DNA of 64,000 nucleotides from Pseudorhizobium pelagicum (GTDB lineage: Bacteria; Pseudomonadota; Alphaproteobacteria; Rhizobiales; Rhizobiaceae): positions 96,240 to 160,239 of the forward strand of contig JOKI01000001.1 of NCBI GenBank assembly GCA_000722615.1, in the 5' to 3' direction. A program made the translations under genes and the position numbers. The stretch's first letter is position 1; each line of letters begins with the position of its first letter. Below are positions 36,742 through 47,756 of the stretch, one piece after another. Under the pieces are notes generated by a model. The model saw nothing but the letters and a program-made list of their open reading frames with translations, was not told where the DNA came from and made no database searches.

Positions 36742-37994
36742 CAGCTGCCCTCGTACCAGATGCGGTAGATGGCCCCGGCCAGGTCGTCGGAGACAAGCAG
36801 CGATCCGTCGCGCAGCTGCGCCACGTCCGCCGGTCGGCCCAGGTATTCCCCGTTCTCGTCGATCCAGCCATGGGCGAAGGGCTCGCTGGTGGTCTTGCCC
36901 TCCTCGTCGACAAAGGTCACCATCACGCGGGCGCCGACCGGCGTGGTGCGGTTCCACGAGCCGTGCTGGGCCGAGAAGATCGCGTTCCGGTATTTCTCCG
37001 GGAACATGCCGCCGGTGTAGAAGGTCATGCCGAGATCGGCGGCGTGGGCGTCCATCTCGGCTGCCGGCATAACCGCCTCGACCGGCACTTCCTGGCCCTC
37101 GTATTCCACGGTCCGTACCGATCCGCCGCCATACCAGGGATGACCGAAGTTCTGGCCTGCCGCAGTCTGGCGGTTGATCTCGCCGGGAGGTATGTCGTCG
37201 CCCATGCCATCCACCTGGTTGTCGGTGAACCAGAGTTCACCTGTCTCCGGATGAAAATCGTGGCCCACGGAGTTGCGGATGCCACGGGTGTAGACTTCCC
37301 GGCCCGTCCCGTCGGTATTGATCCGGATGATGCCGCCGATGCCCCACTTGGCGAATTCGTCCAGGCTTTCGGCAGGCGCCACGTTGAATGGCTGGCCGAG
37401 CGAGATGTAGACCTTGCCGTCCGGTCCCACCTTGCAGACGCGCGCGGTGTGGTTGAAGCTCTCGTGCTCGGGCGGGATCAACTCACCCTGCTTGATCAGG
37501 TTGAAGGCCGCCACATCCGGGCTCTCGTAGAAGAACTCGGCGGCCGGAAACAGCAGGACGCGGTTCTGCTCGGCGATGTAGAGGAAGCCGTCCTTGGAGA
37601 AGCACGGGCCGTTCGGGATCGAGAAGGTCAGCGACGGCGCGAAATCCTTGACCTCGTCGGCGACGCGATCCTTGTTGCGGTCGGTGACCGCCCAGACCTT
37701 GTCCTTGCGGGTGCCGACGAAGGTGACGATCCCCTGCGGCCCGACGGCCATATGGCGGGCATCCGGCACGACCGCATAGAGCGCGATCTTGAAGCCCGGC
37801 GGCAGCTCGATCCGCTCCAGGTTCTTCTTGATCCCGTCGGCATACTCCCCCTTCTGCTCGATCATGGTGAATTCCGTCGTGCCCGTGGACTGGAAATTCG
37901 ACAGCTTCTCGAGGTTGTCGGGCACGGCAGGCGTTTGCGCGTGGGCAAGGCTCGCAAGGGCGAGCGCCGCCACGGATGACATCAGGTATTTCAT
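36741..37994 (-). CDS. PQQ-type beta-propeller sugar dehydrogenase, sorbosone-dehydrogenase-like
   Basis: A 417-residue exported protein (signal peptide MKYLMSSVAALALASLAHAQ) with a six-bladed beta-propeller of the soluble glucose/L-sorbosone dehydrogenase family. Landmarks are GFKIALYAVVPDARHMAVG, SLTFSIPNGPCF, YTRGIRNSVGHDFHPETGELWFTDN (split by repeats), HPWYGGG and SAQHGSWNRT. Such enzymes oxidise aldoses or sugar aldehydes using PQQ. No PQQ biosynthesis gene is present here, so cofactor loading is inference. It is paired with a di-haem cytochrome. Confidence 0.85.
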   Translation of the reverse strand: MKYLMSSVAALALASLAHAQTPAVPDNLEKLSNFQSTGTTEFTMIEQKGEYADGIKKNLERIELPPGFKIALYAVVPDARHMAVGPQGIVTFVGTRKDKVWAVTDRNKDRVADEVKDFAPSLTFSIPNGPCFSKDGFLYIAEQNRVLLFPAAEFFYESPDVAAFNLIKQGELIPPEHESFNHTARVCKVGPDGKVYISLGQPFNVAPAESLDEFAKWGIGGIIRINTDGTGREVYTRGIRNSVGHDFHPETGELWFTDNQVDGMGDDIPPGEINRQTAAGQNFGHPWYGGGSVRTVEYEGQEVPVEAVMPAAEMDAHAADLGMTFYTGGMFPEKYRNAIFSAQHGSWNRTTPVGARVMVTFVDEEGKTTSEPFAHGWIDENGEYLGRPADVAQLRDGSLLVSDDLAGAIYRIWYEGS

Positions 37995-38267
37995 GATTTC
38001 CTCCCAGATTATTCGATTATCATGCGTGTGCGCACGCCACGCAGTGCAGGCGTGCCGGAGTGCATTCTTGTCATGTCGTCTTAATCAGGATGCGGTAGCG
38101 CAGATGCCTCCCAACACGCGCTACCGGCCTAGTTAGGAACCGAATTTCCCGGATGTCAATTCGAAGATTGCACTCAGGCAATCCGGAAGACAGGCGTGCC
38201 GATGCGAAGAGGGATTGACCACGCCCGCTTGCCTGGGCCGGCGCTTGTGCCGCCTGGCCTCGCGATC
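37995..38267. other. Intergenic region with one long inverted repeat
   Basis: About 270 bases without a gene between co-directional minus-strand genes. It contains a perfect 9-bp inverted repeat (38093-38101 and 38118-38126) with a 16-base loop that could end the thioesterase transcript, and presumably the promoter of the dehydrogenase gene near its left end. No motif I can name. Confidence 0.5.
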
Positions 38268-38666
38268 TCAGTCGAGGAACTGATAGAGCCAGTCGCGCAG
38301 GTCTTCGGGCAGCGCCACCGGTTCCTTCTTCTCACGGTCGCAGGCGGTCCAGACGATTTCGGCTTCCGCCACCTCGTCGTTGCCGCGCGTCATGCGCACG
38401 ATGAAGCCGGCAGACTTGACGCCGATCTTGCTGACATGGACGTCCATGCGCACCGCATCGCCGAGGCGCAGCGCTGCATGAAAGGTGCAGGTGACCTTGG
38501 CAACGGTGAAATGCGGATCGCCCTTGGAGGCAGGACGCCTGGCCCAGAAGGTTGCGAGCGCCTCCTCGGCGCGGTGGACATAGACGGCCCGATACATCTC
38601 CCCGTGCATGTCCACGTCGCGGAACGGTACCTCGAACTCCAGAAATCCTACAGGCTCTTTGTTCAC
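38268..38666 (-). CDS. Acyl-CoA thioesterase, 4HBT/YbgC-like hot-dog fold
   Basis: A 132-residue hot-dog protein with the 4HBT start EVPFRDVDMHGEMYRAVYVH, where the Asp in RDVD corresponds to the catalytic Asp, and the typical strand order afterwards. It probably hydrolyses an acyl-CoA; substrate unknown. A GTG at 38666 is preferred because GGAGG lies 5 bases upstream; an ATG at 38693 would add nine residues without a ribosome site. Confidence 0.82.
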   Translation of the reverse strand: MNKEPVGFLEFEVPFRDVDMHGEMYRAVYVHRAEEALATFWARRPASKGDPHFTVAKVTCTFHAALRLGDAVRMDVHVSKIGVKSAGFIVRMTRGNDEVAEAEIVWTACDREKKEPVALPEDLRDWLYQFLD

Positions 38667-38792
38667 GCTACCTCCAGCAACACCCGTGATCATGTAAGCC
38701 CATTCCTTCCGGCTTCACAAGCGCGGCTGCAGCCGCAGCTTGAAAAGCCGGGCGATCTGCGCCATGTCGTGGCAAACGGAGATGCCCCGCCG

Positions 38793-39725
38793 ATGTCCAC
38801 CCGCCTCTACGAGCATGATATCTTCCTGGAGCACCGCACGCCGGAGGGACATCCGGAACGGGCGGATCGCCTCCGGTCTCTGGCGATCGCCCTGCAGCAT
38901 CCCAACTTCGACAAGCTCGACCGCAAAAAGGCGCCGCAGGCGAACGAGGATGCGGTGTTGCTCGCCCATCCCGAGGAGCACCTGCGCGCCGTCATGCGCG
39001 AGATCCCGGAAGACGACGAGATCCGCCAGATCGAGGCCGATACCTATGTGGGGCCGAAGAGCCTGCAGGCGGCGCTGACCGGCATCGGCGCCGCGATGGC
39101 CGCCGTCGACGACGTCTTCACGGGGGCGGCCGACAATGTCTTCGTTGCCGCACGTCCGCCGGGGCACCATGCGGAAAAGACCAAGGCGATGGGCTTCTGC
39201 CTGTTCAACAATGCCGCGATTGCCGCCCGTCACGCGCAGCAGACCTATGGCGTCGAGCGCGTCGCGATCGTCGACTGGGACGTGCATCACGGCAACGGCA
39301 CCCAGGACATCTTCTGGGACGATCCCTCCGTGCTGTTCTGCTCGACGCACCAGATGCCGCTCTACCCGTGGACCGGCGCGCGCGACGAGACCGGCATCAA
39401 GAACAACATCGTCAATGCGCCGCTGGAGGCCAATTCCGCGAGCGAGCATTTCCGCGACGCCTTTAAGACCCGCGTCCTGCCGGCACTGGAAAACTTCCGC
39501 CCGGACTTCCTGATCATCTCGGCGGGCTTCGACGCTCACCACCGCGATCCGCTGGCGCAGATCAACCTTGTCGGCGATGATTTCGACTGGGCGACCGGGC
39601 GTCTGATGGAGATCGCCGGCAAGTATTCCGGCAACAGGCTTATCAGCCTGCTGGAGGGCGGATATGATCTGGAGGGTCTTGCCGAATCGGCGGGGCTGCA
39701 CATTTGCCGACTGATGAAGGGCTGA
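38793..39725 (+). CDS. Histone-deacetylase-family protein (class II-like amidohydrolase)
   Basis: A 310-residue zinc amidohydrolase of the HDAC superfamily. Active-site parts are [17 protein letters not shown] (His pair), [18 protein letters not shown] (zinc Asp and His) and [14 protein letters not shown] (zinc Asp), with [11 protein letters not shown] at the end. Bacterial members deacetylate acetoin-like compounds, polyamines or proteins; the substrate is unknown here. It is followed two bases later by xseB, a conserved rhizobial pair upstream of dxs. Confidence 0.9.
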   Translation: MSTRLYEHDIFLEHRTPEGHPERADRLRSLAIALQHPNFDKLDRKKAPQANEDAVLLAHPEEHLRAVMREIPEDDEIRQIEADTYVGPKSLQAALTGIGAAMAAVDDVFTGAADNVFVAARPPGHHAEKTKAMGFCLFNNAAIAARHAQQTYGVERVAIVDWDVHHGNGTQDIFWDDPSVLFCSTHQMPLYPWTGARDETGIKNNIVNAPLEANSASEHFRDAFKTRVLPALENFRPDFLIISAGFDAHHRDPLAQINLVGDDFDWATGRLMEIAGKYSGNRLISLLEGGYDLEGLAESAGLHICRLMKG

Positions 39726-39727
39726 AG

Positions 39728-39994
39728 ATGACCGAAACGACCGAGACCCTCGATGTCAGCGGCTACACGTTCGAGAAGGCCGTCGCAGAGCTCGAGAGCA
39801 TTGTCGCCCGGCTGGAACGCGGCGACGTGGCGCTGGACGAGTCGATTGCCATCTACGAGCGCGGCGAGGCCCTGAAGAAGCACTGCGAGAAGCTGCTGAC
39901 GGCCGCCGAGAACCGCATCGAGAAGATCCGCCTCGACCGTACTGGCAAGCCGCAGGGCGTCGAGCCGCTCGACGGTGACGACACCCTACGATAG
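39728..39994 (+). CDS. xseB: Exodeoxyribonuclease VII small subunit
   Basis: An 88-residue XseB: the [27 protein letters not shown] core of the two-helix family (given here in parts: [39 protein letters not shown]). It partners XseA, which is not in the window, to degrade single-stranded DNA. It starts two bases after the deacetylase stop. Confidence 0.95.
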   Translation: MTETTETLDVSGYTFEKAVAELESIVARLERGDVALDESIAIYERGEALKKHCEKLLTAAENRIEKIRLDRTGKPQGVEPLDGDDTLR

Positions 39995-40102
39995 TTTAAG
40001 CTTTCAGCATCTTTGCCCGTCTGTCGCCACAAAGCGATTGACGGGCTCTGCCCGCCTCCCCATGATAGCGTATCTGAGTGATTGCTTTTGGGAGGAACAA
40101 TC

Positions 40103-41062
40103 GTGAAATCAAACAAATTCAAATTCATGCTCGCCGCCACGCTGGCTGTTTCCGCAACCTTTGCGGCGACCGGCGCACGGGCGCAGGAATTCATCAACGT
40201 GCTGACGGGCGGCACGTCCGGCGTCTACTATCCGCTCGGCGTCGCGCTGTCGGAGATCTACGGCGAAAACATCGAGGGTTCGCGCACCCAGGTGCAGGCG
40301 ACCAAGGCCTCCGTGGAAAACCTCAACCTGCTGCAGGCAGGTCGCGGCGAGATCGGCTTCTCGCTCGGCGATTCCGTGCAGATGGCCTGGGAAGGCGATA
40401 CCGAGGCCGGCTTCCCCGGCAAGCTCGACAAGCTGCGCGGCATTGCCGGCATCTATCCGAACTACATCCAGATCGTCGCCAGCCAGGAGTCCGGCGTCAA
40501 GACGCTGGCGGACCTGAAGGGCAAGAGTCTCTCGGTCGGCGCCCCGAAGTCCGGCACCGAGATCAATGCCCGCGCCATCTTCGAAGCCGCCGGCATGTCC
40601 TACGAGGATCTCGGCAAGACGGAATATCTGCCGTTCGCCGAGTCCGTCGAGCTGATCAAGAACCGCCAGCTCGACGCGACCCTGCAGTCGGCCGGTCTCG
40701 GCGTCGCCTCGATCCGCGACCTTGCGACCTCGCTCCCCATCACCGTTGTCGCCGTTCCGGCCGCGGAAGTGGAAAAGATCGGTGCGCCATACCTGCCGGT
40801 CGTCATCCCCGCCGGAACCTATGACGGACAGACGGAAGACGTCGAGACCGCAGCCGTCGGTAACTTCCTGATCACCCATGACGGCGTGCCGGAAGAAACG
40901 GTCTACCAGATGACCAAGCTGCTCTTCGAAAACCTCGACCGCCTGGCCGCATCGCATGCCGCCGCGAAGGGCATCGATCCGAAGAAGGCCCTCGACGGCA
41001 TGCCCGTGCCGCTGCATCCGGGCGCCGAGCGCTACTACAAGGAAGCCGGCCTGATGCAGTAA
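40103..41062 (+). CDS. TAXI-family TRAP transporter solute receptor
   Basis: A 319-residue periplasmic binding protein with signal peptide (KFMLAATLAVSATFAA...ARAQ) and the TAXI signature INVLTGGTSGVYYPLGVAL, then QLDATLQSAGLG. TAXI receptors capture organic acids or amino acids for secondary TRAP import. The GTG start has GGGAGG about seven bases upstream. It is followed by a strong hairpin and then the permease gene. Confidence 0.93.
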   Translation: MKSNKFKFMLAATLAVSATFAATGARAQEFINVLTGGTSGVYYPLGVALSEIYGENIEGSRTQVQATKASVENLNLLQAGRGEIGFSLGDSVQMAWEGDTEAGFPGKLDKLRGIAGIYPNYIQIVASQESGVKTLADLKGKSLSVGAPKSGTEINARAIFEAAGMSYEDLGKTEYLPFAESVELIKNRQLDATLQSAGLGVASIRDLATSLPITVVAVPAAEVEKIGAPYLPVVIPAGTYDGQTEDVETAAVGNFLITHDGVPEETVYQMTKLLFENLDRLAASHAAAKGIDPKKALDGMPVPLHPGAERYYKEAGLMQ

Positions 41063-41079
41063 TCCTGCATCGCCTTTCC

Positions 41080-41111
41080 ATCCCCGCGGACGTGAGACAC
41101 GCCGCGGGGAT
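41080..41111 (+). terminator. Attenuator or partial terminator between TAXI receptor and permease genes
   Basis: A 10-bp stem (41080-41089 with 41102-41111), a one-base bulge and an inner 4-bp stem (41091-41094 with 41098-41101), followed by a T-rich stretch. It lies 18 bases past the receptor stop and before the permease gene, so it can lower permease expression relative to receptor. Confidence 0.75.
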
Positions 41112-41141
41112 TTGTATTTGCAGAGACAGGTCGAGGGACGG

Positions 41142-43249
<2,108 letters not shown>

Positions 43250-43253
<4 letters not shown>

Positions 43254-43624
43254 GTGCCGGCGTCGCCCTCTGCCTCCTCTCCGCGGGCAAGACGACCATG
43301 TTTGCCGCCTCGATCTTCACCCTCTCCTGGACCCATTCGGTGCAGAAGACGGAATGGCGGGAGGAATGGTCGGTCACGCCGGCCGGGCTGCAACTGACGC
43401 AAGCTTCCGTGAAAGGCTCGGGCGCCGGGATGGAACCCGGCCCAGATGCCGTGTTGCGGGACGGCTGGTGGACATGGCAGCCGGACTTGCCGATACAGTC
43501 CCGCCTCAGCCTTGCCGCCTCCGGCGCCACCGGCGGTGGCTGGACGCTCTGCGCCGGATCTGACTGCCGTGAGGTCGGCGCAGAGGCGGGCGAGACCGCC
43601 GTGCTCAGCCCGTGCCCGAGGTAA
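43250..43624 (+). CDS. DUF1850 protein, TAXI-TRAP accessory
   Basis: A 124-residue protein with TLSWTHSVQKTEWREEW, the core of DUF1850, which is nearly always found beside TAXI-TRAP genes. The N-terminal stretch is hydrophobic (export or membrane anchor). It overlaps the permease gene by four bases. Its role in transport is unknown; interaction with the permease or receptor is inference from gene linkage. Confidence 0.85.
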
Positions 43625-43695
43625 GAACCAGGCCTGCTGGCGTCTTTGCAGCCGGATCACTCTGAGGTAACACGAGACAAACAGGAGGTATCGTC

Positions 43696-44640
43696 ATGTG
43701 CGTCGCGTGCAACCACACCATCCATTCGGCCCAACACAATTTTGGCTGGAACAGGGATTTTCCGCCCGCGATCACGGCAAGGCCCGGCGAGACCATCCTG
43801 TTCGAATGCCTGGATTCCTCCGGCGGCCAGATCGGCGCGGATGCAACGCTGGAGACGCTGGCGAACCTCGACTTCGGCAGGATCAATCCGGTGTCGGGAC
43901 CTGTCTACGTCGAGGGCGCGGAGCCCGGCGATGCGCTGAAGGTGACGATCAACAAGTTCCACCCCAGCGGCCATGGCTGGACCGCCAACATCCCCGGCTT
44001 CGGCCTGCTTGCCGACCAGTTCGAGGATCCGGCGCTGCATGTCTGGAGCTATGACACACAATCGATGGCCCCGGCCGCCTTCGGCCCCGGCGGCAAGGTG
44101 CCGCTGAAGCCGTTCACCGGCACGATCGGCGTTGCCCCCGCGGAAGGCGGGCTGCATTCCGTCGTTCCGCCGCGGCGCGTCGGCGGCAACATGGATATCC
44201 GTGACCTGAGCGCCGGCGTCACGCTGTACCTGCCGGTGGAATGCCAGGGCGCGCTGTTCTCCGTCGGCGACACGCATGCCGCACAGGGCGACGGCGAGGT
44301 CTGCGGCACGGCGATCGAAAGCCAGATGAACGTCGAGCTGACGCTCGATCTCGTCAAGGGCGCCAACCTGAAGACGCCGCGCTTTACCACAACGGGTCCC
44401 GTCACCCGCCACCTCGATGGCGCCGGCTACGAGGTGACGACCGGCATCGGCCCCGACCTGATGACGGGCGCCCGCGAGGCGCTGATGCGGATGATCGACC
44501 TGCTGGGCGCCGAGCACGGCATGAACCCGGTCGACGCCTATATGCTCTGCTCGGTCTGCGGCGACCTGCGCATCAGCGAGATCGTCGATCAGCCGAACTG
44601 GGTCGTCTGCTTCTACTTCCCGCGGATCGTGCTGTCGTAA
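43696..44640 (+). CDS. Acetamidase/formamidase (FmdA/AmdA) family protein
   Basis: A 314-residue amide hydrolase of the FmdA/AmdA family, which releases ammonia from formamide, acetamide or similar small amides. It shows the N-terminal HNFGWNRDFPPAITARPGE, GPVYVEGAEPGD, GDTHAAQGDGEVCGTAIE (zinc-site region) and C-terminal MLCSVCGDLRISEIVD. It begins 71 bases after the TAXI-TRAP genes on the same strand with AGGAGGT upstream, so the transporter might import its substrate; that link is inference. Confidence 0.9.
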   Translation: MCVACNHTIHSAQHNFGWNRDFPPAITARPGETILFECLDSSGGQIGADATLETLANLDFGRINPVSGPVYVEGAEPGDALKVTINKFHPSGHGWTANIPGFGLLADQFEDPALHVWSYDTQSMAPAAFGPGGKVPLKPFTGTIGVAPAEGGLHSVVPPRRVGGNMDIRDLSAGVTLYLPVECQGALFSVGDTHAAQGDGEVCGTAIESQMNVELTLDLVKGANLKTPRFTTTGPVTRHLDGAGYEVTTGIGPDLMTGAREALMRMIDLLGAEHGMNPVDAYMLCSVCGDLRISEIVDQPNWVVCFYFPRIVLS

Positions 44641-44742
44641 GGGTGCAATCTCCCGGCACCGCGCCGTAGCGCCCTTGCGTCCCTGTTGCCGCTTGGCGAG
44701 GCGTCGCGCGGGGGCTAGGATCGGGACAAACAGGAGACGACG

Positions 44743-45666
44743 ATGTCCTTCTTTCCCGGCACCGATCCCGAGCCCGGCAACAGCTTCGCCTGCGATGCCA
44801 TCGAAAACCTGATCATCCCGCGCTCCAGCGACATCGGCGGTTTTGCCGTGCGCCGGGCGCTGCCGTCGCGGCAGCGGCGGCTGGTCGGGCCGTTCATCTT
44901 CTTCGACCGGATGGGACCGGCGCTGATGCGAGCCGGCGAGGCGCTCGACGTCAAGCCGCATCCCCATATCGGTTTGTCGACCGTGACCTATCTCTTCGAC
45001 GGCGAGATCAAGCACCGCGACAGCCTCGGTACCGAACTGGTCATCAAGCCGGGCGACATCAACCTGATGACGGCCGGGCGCGGCATCGTCCATTCGGAGC
45101 GGACGCCGGAGAACCTGCGCGGCAAGCCGCTTTCGGTATCGGGACTGCAGACCTGGCTGGCGCTTCCCGACGACCGGGAGGAGATCGATCCTGCATTTTC
45201 CCACAGCGATGCCGGCACCATGCCGCTGATCGACAACGACGGTGCGAAGGCTCGGGTGGTGATCGGCGATTTCGCCGGTCTGCGATCGCCGGTGCCGACC
45301 TTTACCGATACGCTCTACGTCGACCTGCGGCTCGAGCCGGGGCGCAGCTTTCCGTTTCCAGCCGCTCATGAAGAACGCGCAGTCTATGTGCTTGCGGGGG
45401 AACTTTCGGTGGCAGACGATGGTTTCGCTCCCAACCAACTTCTGGTTTTCCGACCGGGAGACGAGATCACGCTGAAAGCCGGACCTCAGGGTTGCCACAT
45501 GATGCTGTTCGGCGGCGCGGCCCTCAACTCCCGGCGCTACATCTGGTGGAACTTCGTGTCCTCGTCGAAGGAGAGGATCGAGAAGGCCAAGGAGGAATGG
45601 CGCACGGGCCGCTTCGAGATCGTGCCGGGGGACGAGGAAGAGTTTGTCCCTTTGCCCGAGAAATGA
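44743..45666 (+). CDS. Pirin family cupin protein
   Basis: A 307-residue bicupin. The metal-binding residues of pirin are present: His pair in KPHPHIGLSTVTYLF, His in IKHRDSLG and His-Glu in RGIVHSERTPE. Family members bind iron or other metals; some show quercetinase activity. AGGAG precedes the ATG. It may be the end of the TAXI-TRAP/amidase run, but the 100-base gap leaves that open. Confidence 0.9.
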   Translation: MSFFPGTDPEPGNSFACDAIENLIIPRSSDIGGFAVRRALPSRQRRLVGPFIFFDRMGPALMRAGEALDVKPHPHIGLSTVTYLFDGEIKHRDSLGTELVIKPGDINLMTAGRGIVHSERTPENLRGKPLSVSGLQTWLALPDDREEIDPAFSHSDAGTMPLIDNDGAKARVVIGDFAGLRSPVPTFTDTLYVDLRLEPGRSFPFPAAHEERAVYVLAGELSVADDGFAPNQLLVFRPGDEITLKAGPQGCHMMLFGGAALNSRRYIWWNFVSSSKERIEKAKEEWRTGRFEIVPGDEEEFVPLPEK

Positions 45667-45757
45667 AATCCGCTAAGGCAATTACTTGAAAAAGCCCGGT
45701 TCCTCCTCATGTTGGAGGACTACCCGCATCCGGAAAGAGCAGAAAAGGCCAGACTCC

Positions 45758-47677
45758 GTGACACCTCTCCCCCAGACGCCGCTGCTCGACACCGTCAAGT
45801 TTCCTGCAGACCTGCGGATGATCGAGGACCGCGACCTGCCGCGGCTGGCCCGCGAGCTTCGCGACGAGATGATCGACGCCGTTTCCAAGACGGGCGGCCA
45901 CCTTGGCGCAGGCCTTGGTGTGGTCGAGCTTACCATTGCCATCCACAAGGTGTTCAACACGCCGGACGACCGACTGATCTTCGACGTCGGCCACCAGTGC
46001 TATCCGCACAAGATCCTGACGGGGCGGCGCGACCGCATCCGCACGCTGCGCCAGGAGAACGGGATCTCCGGTTTCACCCGACGCGCCGAGAGCGAATACG
46101 ACCCCTTCGGCGCCGCGCATTCCTCCACCTCGATCTCCGCCGGCCTCGGCATGGCCGTCGCCTCGGATCTGTCGGGCTCGAAGCGCAACGTGATTTCGGT
46201 GATCGGCGACGGCGCCATGTCGGCGGGCATGGCCTATGAGGCGCTGAACAATGCTGGCGCGCTGGATGCCCGGCTGATCGTCATCCTCAACGACAACGAC
46301 ATGTCGATTGCGCCGCCGACCGGCGCCATGAGCGCCTATCTCGCCCGGCTTGCCTCGGGCCGCACCTACATGGGCGTGCGCGAGATCGGCAAGAAGCTCA
46401 CCGCCTACCTCGGCAAGGGCGTCGATAGGGCGATCACCCGCGCCGTCGAACATGCGCGCGGCTATGTGACCGGCGGGACGATGTTCGAGGAGATGGGCTT
46501 CTACCATATAGGCCCGATCGACGGTCACTCCTTCGAGCACCTGCTGCCGGTGCTGCGCAATGTGCGCGACAATGCCCGCGGCCCGGTGCTGATCCATGTC
46601 TGCACCCAGAAGGGCAAAGGCTATCCGCCGGCGGAAGCGGCCGCCGACAAGTATCATGGCGTCAACAAGTTCGACGTCATCACCGGCACGCAGGCCAAGG
46701 CGAAGCCGAATGCGCCGAGCTATACGAGCGTCTTCGGCGAGGCGCTGGTGCAGGAAGCGCGGCTCGACGACAAGATCGTCGGCATCACGGCGGCCATGCC
46801 GAACGGCACGGGCCTCGACAAGCTGGCCGAACTCTTCCCGTCGCGCACCTTCGACGTCGGCATTGCCGAGCAGCATGCCGTCACCTTTGCGGCCGGCCTT
46901 GCGACCGAGGGCTTCAAGCCCTTCTGCGCCCTCTATTCGACCTTCCTGCAGCGCGGCTACGACCAGGTTGTCCACGACGTGGCGATCCAGGGACTGCCGG
47001 TGCGCTTCCCCATCGACCGCGCCGGCTTCGTCGGCGCCGATGGCCCAACGCACGCCGGTTCCTTCGACACGACCTTCCTGGCGGCTTTGCCGGGCATGGT
47101 GGTTATGGCTGCCGCCGACGAGGCGGAGCTGAAGCACATGGTGCGCACGGCCGCGGCCTATGACGAGGGCCCGATCTCCTTCCGCTACCCTCGCGGCGAA
47201 GGCGTGGGCGTCGAGATGCCTGAACGCGGCCAGATCCTCGAGATCGGCAAGGGCCGCATCGTCAAGGAAGGCTCCAAGGTTGCGCTGCTGTGCTTCGGGA
47301 CACGATTGAAGGACTGTCTGCTGGCGGCAGAGGACCTCGATGCCGCAGGGCTTTCCACCACCGTTGCCGATGCGCGCTTTGCCAAGCCGCTCGACCACGC
47401 GATGATCCGCCAGCTCTGCAGCCACCACGAGGTGCTGGTCACCATCGAGGAAGGCGCCGTCGGCGGCTTCGGAGCCCATGTGCTGCATTTCCTCGCCGCC
47501 GAGGGCCGGCTCGACCACGGACTGAAGATCCGATCGCTGGTGCTGCCGGACGTCTGGATGGACCAGGCGAGCCCCGACGCCATGTACGCCAAGGCCGGCC
47601 TCGACCGCGCCGGCATCGTCACCACCGTCTTCAACGCGCTGGGCCAGAAGCAGGTGGGCATCGGCGCAGCCAGCTGA
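45758..47677 (+). CDS. dxs: 1-deoxy-D-xylulose-5-phosphate synthase
   Basis: A 639-residue thiamine-diphosphate enzyme, first step of the MEP pathway. It has the ThDP motif [18 protein letters not shown]...[26 protein letters not shown], the catalytic [17 protein letters not shown] and [18 protein letters not shown]. The GTG at 45758 begins at the family start ([19 protein letters not shown]). It ends at a terminator shared with the convergent chemoreceptor gene. Confidence 0.97.
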   Translation: MTPLPQTPLLDTVKFPADLRMIEDRDLPRLARELRDEMIDAVSKTGGHLGAGLGVVELTIAIHKVFNTPDDRLIFDVGHQCYPHKILTGRRDRIRTLRQENGISGFTRRAESEYDPFGAAHSSTSISAGLGMAVASDLSGSKRNVISVIGDGAMSAGMAYEALNNAGALDARLIVILNDNDMSIAPPTGAMSAYLARLASGRTYMGVREIGKKLTAYLGKGVDRAITRAVEHARGYVTGGTMFEEMGFYHIGPIDGHSFEHLLPVLRNVRDNARGPVLIHVCTQKGKGYPPAEAAADKYHGVNKFDVITGTQAKAKPNAPSYTSVFGEALVQEARLDDKIVGITAAMPNGTGLDKLAELFPSRTFDVGIAEQHAVTFAAGLATEGFKPFCALYSTFLQRGYDQVVHDVAIQGLPVRFPIDRAGFVGADGPTHAGSFDTTFLAALPGMVVMAAADEAELKHMVRTAAAYDEGPISFRYPRGEGVGVEMPERGQILEIGKGRIVKEGSKVALLCFGTRLKDCLLAAEDLDAAGLSTTVADARFAKPLDHAMIRQLCSHHEVLVTIEEGAVGGFGAHVLHFLAAEGRLDHGLKIRSLVLPDVWMDQASPDAMYAKAGLDRAGIVTTVFNALGQKQVGIGAAS

Positions 47678-47707
47678 CGGCTGGCCGTTTGCCGAAGCCT
47701 TAAATGG

Positions 47708-47732
47708 AAACGGCCGGAGCGACCGGCCGTTT
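47708..47732. terminator. Rho-independent terminator between convergent dxs and chemoreceptor genes
   Basis: A 10-bp stem (47708-47717 with 47723-47732) and a 5-base loop, with T's following on the plus strand and A/T on the other side. Confidence 0.82.
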
Positions 47733-47756
47733 TCTCGTTCCGTCGGCGAAGGAGCC

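Noticed and set aside
40038..40066. TTGACG plus a 17-base spacer as promoter of the TAXI operon
   Set aside because: The hexamer at the -10 position (CATGAT) is poor and no other evidence supports it.
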